The notes: a model not told the origin generated them from the sequence alone. DNA of 64,000 nucleotides from Planctomycetaceae bacterium (GCA_012719125.1 JAAYAY010000061.1:80872-144871); one strand, 5' to 3'; positions 1 to 9,473 are shown, counted from the first letter of the stretch. A program made the numbers and translations.

Positions 1-26
1 TTTCCCATGATAGGTGGAGACTTGCG

Positions 27-1019
27 ATGAGAATTGCGACTTTGTGTCTGGGAGTGTGCTGTTTGGCAATGGTTGCGGCAAGCGCTGCGGAACCGCCTTC
101 GGCTCAACTGGTCGAGGTCACGCGTATTTGGGACAAGGCGCCCCACAATGCGTTCACGGACCTGGTCCGGTTTCAGGACCGATGGTACTGCGTGTTCCGG
201 GAAGGACAGGGGCATGTTTCGCCGGACGGCGCCCTGCGGGTGATCACGTCGGCGGACGGCAAGTCGTGGGAGTCGGGCGCGTTGATCACGTCGGAGGATT
301 CCGATCTGCGCGACGCCAAGATCGCCGTCACCCCGGACGGCCAGCTCATGCTGTCGGGCGCCGAGGCGATGAATCAACCGGCCGACTACAAACACCAGTC
401 GCTCACCTGGCTGTCGCCGGACGGCAGGGACTGGGGCCAGGGCAACGAAGTGGCCGACCGCGACTTCTGGTTGTGGCGCACCACTTGGCACAAGGGCACC
501 GCCTACGGGTTCGGCTACGGCTGCGGCAAGGAGGAAGGTTCGATACGACTCTACGCGAGCACCGACGGAAAGAAGTTCGACACCCTGGTCGAGAATGCCT
601 GCGACGACGGATATGTCAACGAAACGTCGATGGTGTTTCTGGAAGACGACACCTGCTACTGCCTGCTGCGGCGGGACGGAACGCCCGGCAGCGGGTTGCT
701 CGGAAATGCAAAACCGCCTTACACCAGATGGCAGTGGGAAGATCTGGGGATGAAGATCGGCGGGCCGCACATGATCCGCCTCCCCGATGGCCGGTTCGTT
801 GCGGCCGTGCGATTGTATGACAACAAGGTCCGCACCTCGCTCTGCTGGCTCGACGTTGAGAAGGCAACCCTGACCGAATTCCTCCCCCTCCCTTCGGGCG
901 GCGATACGAGCTACGCGGGGCTTGTCTGGCACGACAATCTTCTCTGGGTAAGCTACTACTCCAGTCACGAAGGCAAGACCAGCATTTATCTGGCGAGAGT
1001 GAAGCTCGATAACCTTTGA
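27..1019 (+). CDS. Exported sialidase/BNR-repeat beta-propeller protein
   Basis: The 330-residue product begins with a Sec signal peptide (hydrophobic run to about residue 20, ending ASAAE). The rest carries Asp-box (BNR) signatures of sialidase-type beta-propellers: SADGKSW near residue 75, SPDGRDW near 130 and STDGKKF near 178. Such proteins act on or bind exported glycans outside the cytoplasm. I do not see a complete set of sialidase catalytic residues (Arg triad, Tyr/Glu), so it may be a non-sialidase hydrolase or a binding protein. The family call is firm and the substrate unknown. It is followed by a divergent-repeat region and a tRNA gene, so it is probably the last gene of its transcript. 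Confidence 0.75.
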   Translation: MRIATLCLGVCCLAMVAASAAEPPSAQLVEVTRIWDKAPHNAFTDLVRFQDRWYCVFREGQGHVSPDGALRVITSADGKSWESGALITSEDSDLRDAKIAVTPDGQLMLSGAEAMNQPADYKHQSLTWLSPDGRDWGQGNEVADRDFWLWRTTWHKGTAYGFGYGCGKEEGSIRLYASTDGKKFDTLVENACDDGYVNETSMVFLEDDTCYCLLRRDGTPGSGLLGNAKPPYTRWQWEDLGMKIGGPHMIRLPDGRFVAAVRLYDNKVRTSLCWLDVEKATLTEFLPLPSGGDTSYAGLVWHDNLLWVSYYSSHEGKTSIYLARVKLDNL

Positions 1020-1156
1020 CGTTTCAAAGGGCAGTCCGGGACCTCGAAGTAGGGTCAACTTGACAACCTCACGGAGCCGAAAACGTATCGACAGGGGGCT
1101 TTCCGGCATAGCGGAATCCCCTCGGAAAGGTCATTGGTGCGGTTCGCGACCCCCTT

Positions 1157-1185
1157 TTGACAAAACCGGGAAGAGGTCCTAGAAT
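1157..1185 (+). promoter_or_regulatory. Sigma-70-type promoter of tRNA-Ala
   Basis: TTGACA at 1157-1162 is a perfect -35 box. It is followed by a 17-base spacer and TAGAAT at 1180-1185 as a -10 box. Transcription would begin about 1192, some 34 bases before the tRNA. A second TTGACA lies upstream near 1069 but has no good -10 partner. Confidence 0.7.
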
Positions 1186-1225
1186 CGATAGATCGTAGTC
1201 GAGAGACCCCCTCTCAGGAGGTCCT

Positions 1226-1298
1226 GGGGCGGTAGCTCAGTTGGGAGAGCGCAGCGTTCGCAATGCTGAGGTCGGGAGTTCGACCCTCCTCCGCTCCA
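1226..1298 (+). tRNA. tRNA-Ala (anticodon CGC)
   Basis: A 73-base cloverleaf can be folded by eye. The 7-bp acceptor stem is GGGGCGG/CCGCTCC, the D arm is GCTC/GAGC, the anticodon stem is CAGCG/TGCTG with loop TTCGCAA, the variable loop has five bases, and the T arm is GGGAG/CTCCT with a TTCGACC loop. Anticodon CGC reads GCG (Ala). The acceptor has G3:U70, the main identity element of alanine tRNA, which independently supports the assignment. The discriminator is A73 and CCA is not encoded. Confidence 0.95.
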
Positions 1299-1319
1299 CT
1301 TGGTTAGTTTGCACTGATC

Positions 1320-1358
1320 CACGAGCCTCGTCTTTCTTGGGAAAGACGGGGCTTCGTG
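1320..1358. terminator. Strong hairpin between tRNA-Ala and the convergent Gfo/Idh gene
   Basis: CACGAGCC and CGTCTTTC pair with GAAAGACG and GGCTTCGTG around a TTGG loop, giving a stem of about 16 bp with one bulge on each side. It lies 22 bases after the tRNA and between convergent genes, so it may end transcription in both directions. The T-tract is poor, so factor-independent termination is only likely. Confidence 0.55.
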
Positions 1359-1511
1359 GTTTCTTGGGGGAGGGATGCAACTGTGGGTCTGCGGTGGACT
1401 TGCTGCGGTTCCTTCCGTTTCTTCCCCCTTCTTTGCCCTTTTGTCGACGCCTGGAGTACATTTCAGGGCTGGTCCGCGTCCAACCGTTCTGTCGAAATCC
1501 GACGTCGGCTC

Positions 1512-2633
1512 TCACACGTCGAGCGGCAGGCCGCAGGCCTCCAGATGGCACTTGTGCACGGCATAATCGTGCTCGTAGGTGTACGGATTGACCATGTCGC
1601 CATTGAGAACGGCGGAAAACTCCCGCCATTGGTCTTCGTAGCGGTCTTTCAGGGGCGGCATATCGACATTCTGGATACCTTTCTTGAAGCCGCCGCGATC
1701 TTCCTCCAGGGCAAGGGTAAGGACTCCGCCGGACATGTTGCCCTTGGCCTCGATCGGCTGAATGATGATGCTCCCCTTGTCGCCCATCACCTTGAGGCGT
1801 CGGCGCTCAAAGCCCCTTGCCTCGGTGATGGATGTCCGGATCGTGGCCAGCCGATCGCGGGAGAATTCGAAAACGGCCAGGCAGTTGTCGAGCACGCCGT
1901 CAGCTCGGGTCTGGCGGAGATAGGGCGTGATTTTTTCAGGTTCGCCCATGAGCGAGACGACGAGATCGATCAGATGGCAGGCCAGAATGTATGCGATCCC
2001 GCCCTTGTAGTCCTTGATGAGGTTCCGGTAGCCCTCGCCGTCGTAGCGTCCCATGGCTGTGTCGAGATCGAACACATTCCCTATTAGTCCGTCTTTTACC
2101 GCCTTGATGCAGAACTGCACGGCCGGGTTATTCCGGTACATGTACCCAACCTGGACCGTCAGGTTCCGGTCTTTCGCCTCGTCCAGCAACTGTTTGAACT
2201 CGGGCAGCGATTCGCCGCACGGCTTGTCGAGATGGATGTGCTTCCCAGCCCGAATGCATTGCAGGGCGGGAGGGATGCAAACTCGCTCTTCGGTTTCAAC
2301 CGCCACGGCCTGAAGCCCGGGAACGGCCAGCAGTTCCTCCGTGGACATCACTTTCAAACCCTTGAAAGCACTGCTGTTCAGGGCTTTCTCTCGCAGTTCC
2401 GGGTCGTCCTCCACGAAGCCGACAACCTCGAAAAGCTCGGGCAGCGTGCGCAGAGTCTTTATCTTATAGGCGTGCTGGTTGCCGGTGCCGATCTGTCCAA
2501 TTTTGATAGGCTGCTTTTTCGCGGGAGTTTCTTCCAGGGCGGCGGACACGCGACCGGGCAGGAACGCCCCCGTCGCGGCCAGGCCGGAAGCACTGAGAAA
2601 TGCACGTCGTGAAAAAGGTGTTTTGTCGTTCAT
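1512..2633 (-). CDS. Tat-exported Gfo/Idh/MocA family oxidoreductase
   Basis: A 373-residue member of the NAD(P)-dependent Gfo/Idh/MocA sugar oxidoreductases. The N-terminus has a twin-arginine signal (FSRRAFLSASG, residues 7-17) followed by a hydrophobic stretch and an AxA-like site, so the folded enzyme is predicted to be exported. The Rossmann start IGQIGTGNQH is at about 46-55, and the LDKP motif that positions the catalytic Lys is near residue 134. An AAGGA ribosome site precedes the start. It is the third leftward gene after a glycosidase-like protein and a symporter, which suggests a role in using the sugar these release or import. The exact substrate cannot be read from sequence. Confidence 0.85.
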   Translation of the reverse strand: MNDKTPFSRRAFLSASGLAATGAFLPGRVSAALEETPAKKQPIKIGQIGTGNQHAYKIKTLRTLPELFEVVGFVEDDPELREKALNSSAFKGLKVMSTEELLAVPGLQAVAVETEERVCIPPALQCIRAGKHIHLDKPCGESLPEFKQLLDEAKDRNLTVQVGYMYRNNPAVQFCIKAVKDGLIGNVFDLDTAMGRYDGEGYRNLIKDYKGGIAYILACHLIDLVVSLMGEPEKITPYLRQTRADGVLDNCLAVFEFSRDRLATIRTSITEARGFERRRLKVMGDKGSIIIQPIEAKGNMSGGVLTLALEEDRGGFKKGIQNVDMPPLKDRYEDQWREFSAVLNGDMVNPYTYEHDYAVHKCHLEACGLPLDV

Positions 2634-2714
2634 GTTCGGTATCCTTGTTGGTCAAACAGTCGAGCGAGTGAGTTCTCAATCATCGGCCCACGCGTTTCGG
2701 CGACACGACAGGGT

Positions 2715-4307
2715 TCACCCGAATCGCGACATCCACGCGTAGAGGGCCACGATAAGGATCAGGACGGTTATTGCGCTGGGCCAGAGTCCGCGCCACGGAG
2801 TGATATCGACCTCGTCGGTATAAACCTGTTCGTAAGGCTTCGGGCGCGGCCAAATCGTTCCGACAATCAACATCACACTGGTGAGAAGGCCGATGTTGAT
2901 CCCGGCGAGGTGCAGCCAGTGAATCTGGTGCCCGAACAGCGTGTTGTTTTGCCAGAGTCCGAAGACGCCGTAGAATACAGGCCCGATGACCAAGGCGAAC
3001 TTGGCGGCGATCGGAGGCATTCGAGGAAAGAAGATCCCGACGAGAGTGATGGTGAGCAGAGGAACATTGTAGAGGGCGGACAGTCTCTTCATCAGATCGA
3101 AAAGGCCGCCTTCGAAGTCCGCAATCAGGGGAGCCATGGCGATCGCGCCGACCGCAACCACCGTGCCGAAGATCTTGCCGACTCTGACCATGCCGGCTTC
3201 GCTGGCGTCCTTCCGGAAGACACCTTTGTAAAGATCGACGCTGAAAAGAGTGGCCGCGCTGTTGAGTCCCGAGTTGAACGAGCTCAGGATGGCCCCGAAG
3301 ATCACCGCCGCGAAGAAGCCGAGCATCCAGGTCGGCAGGACTGCCTGAACGAGTGCGCCGTAAGCATTGTCGGCGTCGTCGAGTGAGCCGTCGAAAAGGT
3401 GAAAGGCAATGATCCCCGGCAGCACCAAGTAGAAGGGTCCCAACAGTTTCACCGCGGCGGCAAACAGCAGCCCCTTCTGGCCTTGGGCGAGACTCCTGGC
3501 CCCGAAGGTTCGTTGGACGATCGCCTGGTTGGTGCACCAGTAGTAAACGTGCAACAGGATCATTCCCGAAAACAGGGTGCTGAAAGGGATGTTGTCGCCT
3601 GCCTTGCCGATGGGATTGAGCAGATGCGGATTTGCCTGGGCGAGTCGGGAAAACCCCGCGGCGATGCTGCCGTGGCCGAGGGCGTGAACCCCAAGAAGGG
3701 GAATTGCCAGTCCGCCGATAAGGAGGCCGACGCCGTTGAGGGTATCGGAAACGGCGACGGCTTTCAGGCCGCCGAAGATCGCGTAAATGGAACCGACCAC
3801 TCCGAGCGCGATGGTGGTGAGCCACAGTGCCGCGGTTTCGCTGGTGCCGAAGGCTTCGGAGATACGGAAGACCTTCTCCATGAAAAGCGCGCCCGAGTAA
3901 AGCACGAAAGGAAGCAGGTTGGTGAGCAGCGAGAGCAACAGCAAAACCGAAATGATGGTCCCGACGGTGGAGTCGTAACGGTTCTTCAGGTACTGTGAGA
4001 CGGTGGTGACGCCGCCTTTCAGGTAACGAGGCAGAAACACGGCGGCCATGACGATCATGGCAACCGCGGCGAAGATTTCCCAGGCCGCCACCTGCATTCC
4101 GTGCGAATACCCCCCGCCGTTCAGGCCGACAAGTTGTTCGGTGGATAGGTTGGTCAGCAGGAGCGAGCCGGCAATGACGATCCATGTCAGACTGCGTCCG
4201 GCCAGGAAATAGCCGGTTGAGCTGACGTGGTCGTCGCGCCGCGTAAGGAGCCACGACAGGAAACCCACCAGGCCGGTGAAAAGAAGAAATGTGACGGCGG
4301 CAAACAT
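2715..4307 (-). CDS. Sodium:solute symporter (SSS family)
   Basis: A 530-residue polytopic membrane protein with about 13-14 hydrophobic segments. The first segments (FLSWLLTRRDD, then YFLAGRSLTWIVIAGSLLLTN) match the sodium:solute symporter family, whose members couple Na+ entry to uptake of sugars, myo-inositol or similar solutes. The FLAGR and NLSTEQLVGLNGGGY motifs near residues 33-70 fit the sugar-transporting branch. It lies between the glycosidase-like gene (236 bases upstream) and the Gfo/Idh gene (81 bases downstream), all leftward, so it probably imports the sugar handled by that group. No clear ribosome site is seen at the chosen ATG, so the start is less certain. Confidence 0.85.
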   Translation of the reverse strand: MFAAVTFLLFTGLVGFLSWLLTRRDDHVSSTGYFLAGRSLTWIVIAGSLLLTNLSTEQLVGLNGGGYSHGMQVAAWEIFAAVAMIVMAAVFLPRYLKGGVTTVSQYLKNRYDSTVGTIISVLLLLSLLTNLLPFVLYSGALFMEKVFRISEAFGTSETAALWLTTIALGVVGSIYAIFGGLKAVAVSDTLNGVGLLIGGLAIPLLGVHALGHGSIAAGFSRLAQANPHLLNPIGKAGDNIPFSTLFSGMILLHVYYWCTNQAIVQRTFGARSLAQGQKGLLFAAAVKLLGPFYLVLPGIIAFHLFDGSLDDADNAYGALVQAVLPTWMLGFFAAVIFGAILSSFNSGLNSAATLFSVDLYKGVFRKDASEAGMVRVGKIFGTVVAVGAIAMAPLIADFEGGLFDLMKRLSALYNVPLLTITLVGIFFPRMPPIAAKFALVIGPVFYGVFGLWQNNTLFGHQIHWLHLAGINIGLLTSVMLIVGTIWPRPKPYEQVYTDEVDITPWRGLWPSAITVLILIVALYAWMSRFG

Positions 4308-4448
4308 GATGGCAAGACCGTGTTGACTGATGATAGGATGTTGAGCCGTTCGCGACGTCGGTTGCGAAACAGAAACAGGCGACCCGAGAGCGGATCTTCG
4401 CCGACTGCTTGTGCTCTGTCAAGCTTCGATTTCGGAGTTGGCTGCCCT

Positions 4449-4507
4449 GTTGGAGTACAGCCTTTGCCCTCAGGCCGCGATTCGCACGCTAAAGCGTGTA
4501 CTCCAAC
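4449..4507. repeat. 59-bp inverted-repeat element (MITE-like)
   Basis: The ends are GTTGGAGTACA (4449-4459) and TGTACTCCAAC (4497-4507), an 11-bp perfect terminal inverted repeat. The inner GCACGCTAAAGCGTG forms a small hairpin. It has no coding capacity. It lies in the 236-base gap between the symporter and glycosidase-like genes. I associate the motif with dispersed planctomycete intergenic repeats, but no other copy is in this window. Confidence 0.6.
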
Positions 4508-4543
4508 GTATCCGATACCTCACTTCTGAAGTTTGACGAAGCG

Positions 4544-7141
4544 CTAGTGAGCTCGGGTCAGCAACACCCAGAGGGTCTGGTGTTCGGGCCGAAGCCGGAG
4601 GACGCCGTTCTCCATGGCCAGTTCTTCAGCCTTGCGGCCGTCGGGTGTCACCCGCCACACTCGGACCGGGCTGCCCGGAACGACCACGTCCAAGGGGACG
4701 GCCTCACTGAGTGTCGGACGCTGCCCCCAATCGTCGGAAGTGAACCCTGTTCGATCTTCGTTCCAGGGCAGCCCCACATTCTCCGTGCGAGCGGAGGCTG
4801 CCAGCAGGACACGCTGACTCGTCGCCAGCGGTTTCTCGTCCAGTGCGACCAGAGAAATGCAGGCGTAAGCTGGAACGTCGCGAGGCCAGGGGCGATCGAG
4901 GACAGACACGCGGACATCACCCACGTCGAAGGAACGTCCGCCAAGATGACCGATCAGGAAACGGACGGCGGGAGCATCCAACGAGAACCAGGCCCCCTTG
5001 GGATCGCTCGGGTTCCAGCGGATCTGCCCAGTGTCGCTAACGCGAAGCCCGTCAGACACGCTTGCATCTCCCTGGAGTGTCGGCTTACCTCCCGCCTCGG
5101 ATAACGCGACCGTGGCCTTTCTCATCCACACTGCGGCAGGATCGCCGCCGAGCTTCTGCCACAGATCGCCCACGGTCCCGGTTTGCAGCGTCAACTCCGG
5201 CACTTGATCAACGGGAATGCGGCACTGTGCCCCTTTCGCCGACATCGCGATGAGGCCCGAACGGAAAGCCAGTGAAGCCGCCGGTGCGTGGACCAATACG
5301 TTGGCTCGACCGATGAGATGGAAGTACTTCCGAATGAACGTGTCTTCGTAGCCCTTTCCGAAGTCGCGGTAGGTGTAGCTGTAAAAAGCATCCCAGTCCT
5401 GGAGGCCGGCAACGGCGGCGAAGAGCGGAAACAGTTCTGCTCCGTGGTCGTTCGGCGCCGGCGTGTTGTATTCGGAAATGCTGAAAGGGCGCCCGGCAAT
5501 CCGGTAGACGCCCATTCGAGAGAGCGTTCCCCCGTCCTTGGCCGCCACCTGGCTTGTATTGGGAATACGAAACGAGGTTACCCAGCCGCGCTCATTGCGA
5601 GTGTAGGACGGGTGTTCCCAGTAGCCGTGGATATCGACGTAGTCACACAGCGTTGCCTCACGCAGCACGCCCGCCACACCGCCGTAGGAGACCTGCGTGT
5701 CGGCCACCGGCATCTTGCAGCCGATTTTCTCTTTGAGCAACCGCACGATGCGCCCAGTCGTCGCCATTTCCGTATCGATCAGGAAACGTGTCCAGTCGAG
5801 TTTGACGGCGGCAACGGCCGTCGGCCCGGGCAGACCGACGCCGTTTTCCAGACTGTCGCCGGCCGGCAATCCTTCGCCGCCACCGGGCCGCAGACTCACG
5901 TCTTCAAATTCCACTTGCCCTGTTTCATTTCGCAGCGAGATGTTCAACCGCAACGGCCCCGGGGCTGTCGCCGCCTTAATGGGTCCCGATAGCGTGAAGG
6001 TTTTCCATTCAGGTGCCAACGCGATGGTGTCGCTGAGCCCGACGTTGTCCCAAGGCGCGGCGTTGAGCATCACGTTGATTCCGATACGTTTGGAATCACG
6101 GCTCCTCGCCCGAAACGCCAGCGTGTATCGTCCCGGCGGCAATTCGAGGCCTTTGTACTGGAGTTGCAGATTCCAACTCGCGTTGCCGGGAGCCGTTGCG
6201 GTCCAGGTCAGACGGGTTTCCTCTTGCTGTAGCGTTGAGACGGCTCCCCCGGAGTTCTGCACGGTCCACGCGTCACGACTGGTCAATTGCTCGTCACCTA
6301 ACGGGACGACATCGGCGCTCCATGCCTGACCCAACGCCCCAGTTGTGCCGTAGCGCTCGCGCAACCACGTTGTCCACTTTCGCGTGAGTGCTTCAAGGAA
6401 CGGCTCAGGCAGACGTCTGAGATCCGCAAGATCGTCGCGGATCATCGTGTTCTCATTGTTGATCTCGACGCAGGCAATGGCCGGTTCATCGGCGTAGCGC
6501 CGGCCGGTGTGGGGATTGACGTGATTCAGTAGATCGCGGCAGAACTGTTCCATCTGGCGGACAAACGGCTCGTGCCAACGGTCGAGATTCTTGCTGTATC
6601 GAAACGCCCGGCTGCCTGCGACCTCAGGTTGCCCAGGGTACTCGCGTCCCACGTGCAGATTCAGGTTCAGATAGATGCCATTGGCTGCGCACTCGGAGAT
6701 CAGTCGGTCCAGCCTGGCGAGACTCCGGTCTGAGAGCTTGCCGGCGGCGGGATCGTCCCACAGACTGTCACGACTCGTTCCTCCCCATGAGAAATCCATG
6801 AAGTGCAGTCGCAGGCAATTGAATCCATACTGACGGAGCCTCTCTGCAAGTCGCGGGGCGACGTCCTCGTCCGGAAAACAGCTATCGCCTGTGATATTTG
6901 TCCCGAACAGCCGCAATCGACGGCCGGACGCATCCACAAAGTGCCCGTCTCGGGCGGCCACAAAGCCGGGACCGGAAATCGGCGCCCCATTCAAATAGGA
7001 CAGGTCCACAACGCCGCCATCCGGCACGACCAGTGCCGGCACGTCGAATTCGAACCAGCCGGGGGTCTTGGGGGGGACCTGTCCATGAGTGAATTGGGCC
7101 GTCGTCAGGATGATCGCGATCGCCAAACACATGCTTCTCAT
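4544..7141 (-). CDS. Exported large glycoside-hydrolase-like protein (TIM barrel with inserted beta domain)
   Basis: About 865 residues from the chosen ATG at 7141, which is preceded by GAGAGG and opens a Sec signal peptide (RSMCLAIAIILTTAQFTHG). An in-frame upstream start would add 55 non-conserved residues and is not favoured. Residues about 40-330 look like a clan GH-A (GH5-like) barrel: FGTNITGDS, NCLRLHFMDF and a VEINNEN motif near 226-231 that would hold the acid/base Glu. Residues about 335-470 resemble a carbohydrate-binding jelly roll (GRYTLAFRARS, VEFEDVSLRPG). The barrel resumes with YVDIHGYWEHPSY and ISEYN near 553, a candidate nucleophile Glu. It has a beta-rich tail. Substrate unknown. 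Confidence 0.7.
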   Translation of the reverse strand: MRSMCLAIAIILTTAQFTHGQVPPKTPGWFEFDVPALVVPDGGVVDLSYLNGAPISGPGFVAARDGHFVDASGRRLRLFGTNITGDSCFPDEDVAPRLAERLRQYGFNCLRLHFMDFSWGGTSRDSLWDDPAAGKLSDRSLARLDRLISECAANGIYLNLNLHVGREYPGQPEVAGSRAFRYSKNLDRWHEPFVRQMEQFCRDLLNHVNPHTGRRYADEPAIACVEINNENTMIRDDLADLRRLPEPFLEALTRKWTTWLRERYGTTGALGQAWSADVVPLGDEQLTSRDAWTVQNSGGAVSTLQQEETRLTWTATAPGNASWNLQLQYKGLELPPGRYTLAFRARSRDSKRIGINVMLNAAPWDNVGLSDTIALAPEWKTFTLSGPIKAATAPGPLRLNISLRNETGQVEFEDVSLRPGGGEGLPAGDSLENGVGLPGPTAVAAVKLDWTRFLIDTEMATTGRIVRLLKEKIGCKMPVADTQVSYGGVAGVLREATLCDYVDIHGYWEHPSYTRNERGWVTSFRIPNTSQVAAKDGGTLSRMGVYRIAGRPFSISEYNTPAPNDHGAELFPLFAAVAGLQDWDAFYSYTYRDFGKGYEDTFIRKYFHLIGRANVLVHAPAASLAFRSGLIAMSAKGAQCRIPVDQVPELTLQTGTVGDLWQKLGGDPAAVWMRKATVALSEAGGKPTLQGDASVSDGLRVSDTGQIRWNPSDPKGAWFSLDAPAVRFLIGHLGGRSFDVGDVRVSVLDRPWPRDVPAYACISLVALDEKPLATSQRVLLAASARTENVGLPWNEDRTGFTSDDWGQRPTLSEAVPLDVVVPGSPVRVWRVTPDGRKAEELAMENGVLRLRPEHQTLWVLLTRAH

Positions 7142-7440
7142 CGCCGGAGACCTCTCTGCGAAAGCCAATCGTGGCATTTCCCTGTCGCACCACGCACCGT
7201 CAGCCCCATCTATGCTGGTGTTATCCTTCGGCCGTGTCAAGAAACCCTTACGAGGATGCAGTTTCCGGAGACTTCCCGATAGTTCAAGCGACGCCTGCGA
7301 ATTCATTCAGTCTCCGGAGAGGGGCGAGAACCCACCCAGTCCATTTTGAGGGCGCAAACCGTCAGGGGCGCCATCTTCCACAGAATGGGGGCCCTGTACC
7401 TTGCATCCACTTGACAGGAGGAGTACAGTGGGACGCAGCA

Positions 7441-7489
7441 ATTGGGCACCGCCGATCGCGGATAGATATTGGGCACCGCCGATCGCGGA
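7441..7489. repeat. Two 22-bp direct repeats, period 27
   Basis: ATTGGGCACCGCCGATCGCG, plus two more identical bases, occurs at 7441-7462 and again at 7468-7489. The copies lie in the 396-base gap between the glycosidase-like gene and the glycosyltransferase, about 50 bases before the latter. Otherwise this gap shows no gene. The copies could be a protein-binding direct repeat or a dispersed repeat unit. Confidence 0.6.
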
Positions 7490-7537
7490 CAGGGCAATGA
7501 AAATGAAGCTGTCAAGCAACTCCGGGGGGTGTTATGC

Positions 7538-8485
7538 ATGGCAGAGGTCGAACTGTCGTTAGTCATCCCCGTCTACAACGGTAGCGAAACTGTTGCAGCC
7601 GTGGTTGAGGACGTTCGCGCAACGTTTTCCTCGTTGCGCTATGAGATTGTGCTGGTCAACGACGGCTCGCTGGACGCCAGCGAGGAAGTTTGCAGCCGTC
7701 TGGCCGCTTGCTATCCCGACACAGTGACGTTCGTTCAGCTTTCGCGGAACTTCGGCGAGCATGCGGCCGTATTGGCCGGCCTCCGCCGGACGCGGGGCCG
7801 GTTCGTGGTGACGCTGGATGACGACGGGCAGAATCCACCCGATCAGATCCCGCTCCTGCTCGATCACGCCCGGATGCACGATCTGGACGTAGTGTACGGG
7901 CGCTACCGCGAGAAACAGCACAGCCGTCTCCGTAATTGGGGAAGTTGGTTCACCAACGCGGTGGCGACGGTGGTCTTGAAGAAGCCGCCCGACCTGTACT
8001 TGTCGAGCTTCAAGGTCATGAACCGCTTTGTCGTGGACGCGGTGGGACGCTATACCGGCCCCTACCCTTACATCGACGGCCTGATCCTCCAGGTGACGCA
8101 GCGCATCGGCCAGGTCGAAGTGGAACATCGCGACCGACAGGCCGGCTGCAGCGGCTACAATCTCCGCCGTCTCGTGCGGCTGTGGTCGAACATGTTCCTC
8201 GGCTTCTCGATCGCACCTCTGCGATTGGCGACCCTCGGCGGTATGACGGTTTCGTTGTTGACTCTTGTACTTCTTGTTGCCATCGTCGTCGACAAACTGT
8301 TCTTTTCTCCGGACGTCACGGTCGGCATTCCGACCGTGCTTGTCTGCCTGACCTTCTTCGCCGGCGTACAGCTCTGGGTGCTTGGGATGGTCGGTGAGTA
8401 CGTGGGGCGAGTGTTCCTTCAACTTCACGGCAAACCGCAGGCGTTAGTCCGTTATGAGCGCACCAACCACGGCAAACCTGCGTGA
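7538..8485 (+). CDS. GT2 polyprenyl-phosphate glycosyltransferase
   Basis: A 315-residue GT-A fold enzyme resembling DPM1/GtrB/ArnC. Features are LSLVIPVYNGSE at the N-terminus, NDGSLD near residue 46, the metal-binding DDD at 94-96 and FKVMNR near 163. The C-terminus has two membrane helices at about 230-253 and 264-290. It would move a sugar from a nucleotide donor onto undecaprenyl phosphate at the cytoplasmic face. The ATG at 7538 follows a GGGGGG ribosome site. An upstream in-frame ATG lies in the repeat region and is not favoured. The next gene starts inside its last 11 codons, so the two are translationally coupled. It is first in a four-gene glycan operon. Confidence 0.85.
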   Translation: MAEVELSLVIPVYNGSETVAAVVEDVRATFSSLRYEIVLVNDGSLDASEEVCSRLAACYPDTVTFVQLSRNFGEHAAVLAGLRRTRGRFVVTLDDDGQNPPDQIPLLLDHARMHDLDVVYGRYREKQHSRLRNWGSWFTNAVATVVLKKPPDLYLSSFKVMNRFVVDAVGRYTGPYPYIDGLILQVTQRIGQVEVEHRDRQAGCSGYNLRRLVRLWSNMFLGFSIAPLRLATLGGMTVSLLTLVLLVAIVVDKLFFSPDVTVGIPTVLVCLTFFAGVQLWVLGMVGEYVGRVFLQLHGKPQALVRYERTNHGKPA

Positions 8486-9473
8486 CTTCTACGCGGGCAA
8501 GCGGATTCTTATCACGGGAGGCGTTGGATTCATCGGCAGCAATCTGGCAATCCGGTTGGTCGCACTCGGGGCAGAGGTAATGGTTGTCGATTCCATGATC
8601 CCGGCCTACGGCGCCAACCTCGCCAATCTGGAACCGGTGAGCGATCGAATCCGCGTCAACTTCTCCGACATTCGCGACCAACACACCATGTCCTACCTCG
8701 TCCGGGACCAGGACGTCGTCTTCAGTCTTGCCGGGCAGCTCAGCCACTTGGATAGCATGGTCGATCCGGCCACGGATCTCGACATCAACTGTCGCAGCCA
8801 GCTCTCGCTCCTGGAGAAGTGCCGAATGGGGCGGCCGGGAGTCAAAATCGTGTTCACCAGCACGAGGCAACTCTACGGACGCCCGCATTACCTCCCCGTC
8901 GACGAGAACCACCCCCTCCACCCCATCGACATCAACGGTATCAACAACCTTGCTGCAGAACGTTACTACACCTTGTATCACGAGGTCTACGGCCTGAGGA
9001 CGGTGAGCCTACGGCTGACGAACACCTACGGGCCGAGGATGGATCTGCAAAGCAACTCCAAGGGGTTTCTCGGCATCTTTGTCCGCAAGGCCCTGTTGGG
9101 AGAGAAGATCCGGATCTACGGCGACGGGCAACAGCGTCGAGATTTCAACCACGTGGATGACGTCGTCGACGCCCTGCTCCTGGCCGGTGTGAGTGACGAT
9201 ATCAACGGCAAGTCCTTCAATCTGGGCTATCCGCGATCCTATTCGCTCCAGGAACTTGCCGAATTGCTTCGCAGCCTGGCCTGCTTCGAGGTGGAGAATA
9301 TTCCTTTTCCCCCCGAACGCAAGGCAATCGACATTGGAGACTATTACGCCGACTTCTCGGCCTATCGCAACGCCACCGGTTGGACGCCGCAGATCGACCT
9401 GCCGGAGGGCCTCGCGAAAACCGTGGAGTATTTCCGGCAACATTGGGACAAGTACCTGCCGGCACCCGCATGA
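8454..9473 (+). CDS. Extended-SDR NAD-dependent epimerase/dehydratase with altered catalytic pair
   Basis: A 339-residue extended short-chain dehydrogenase of the nucleotide-sugar epimerase/dehydratase type. The cofactor site GGVGFIGSN is at residues 22-30, and LRLTNTYGPRM and DFNHVDDVVDALL lie downstream as expected. At the place of the Y-x3-K pair the sequence reads IDINGINNLAAE, so both residues are Asn (N161 and N165). The rest of the motif is well conserved. It overlaps the glycosyltransferase by 32 bases and the aminotransferase by 4 (ATGA). It probably acts on a nucleotide sugar used in the same glycan, but the missing Tyr/Lys puts its chemistry in doubt. Confidence 0.85.
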   Translation: MSAPTTANLRDFYAGKRILITGGVGFIGSNLAIRLVALGAEVMVVDSMIPAYGANLANLEPVSDRIRVNFSDIRDQHTMSYLVRDQDVVFSLAGQLSHLDSMVDPATDLDINCRSQLSLLEKCRMGRPGVKIVFTSTRQLYGRPHYLPVDENHPLHPIDINGINNLAAERYYTLYHEVYGLRTVSLRLTNTYGPRMDLQSNSKGFLGIFVRKALLGEKIRIYGDGQQRRDFNHVDDVVDALLLAGVSDDINGKSFNLGYPRSYSLQELAELLRSLACFEVENIPFPPERKAIDIGDYYADFSAYRNATGWTPQIDLPEGLAKTVEYFRQHWDKYLPAPA

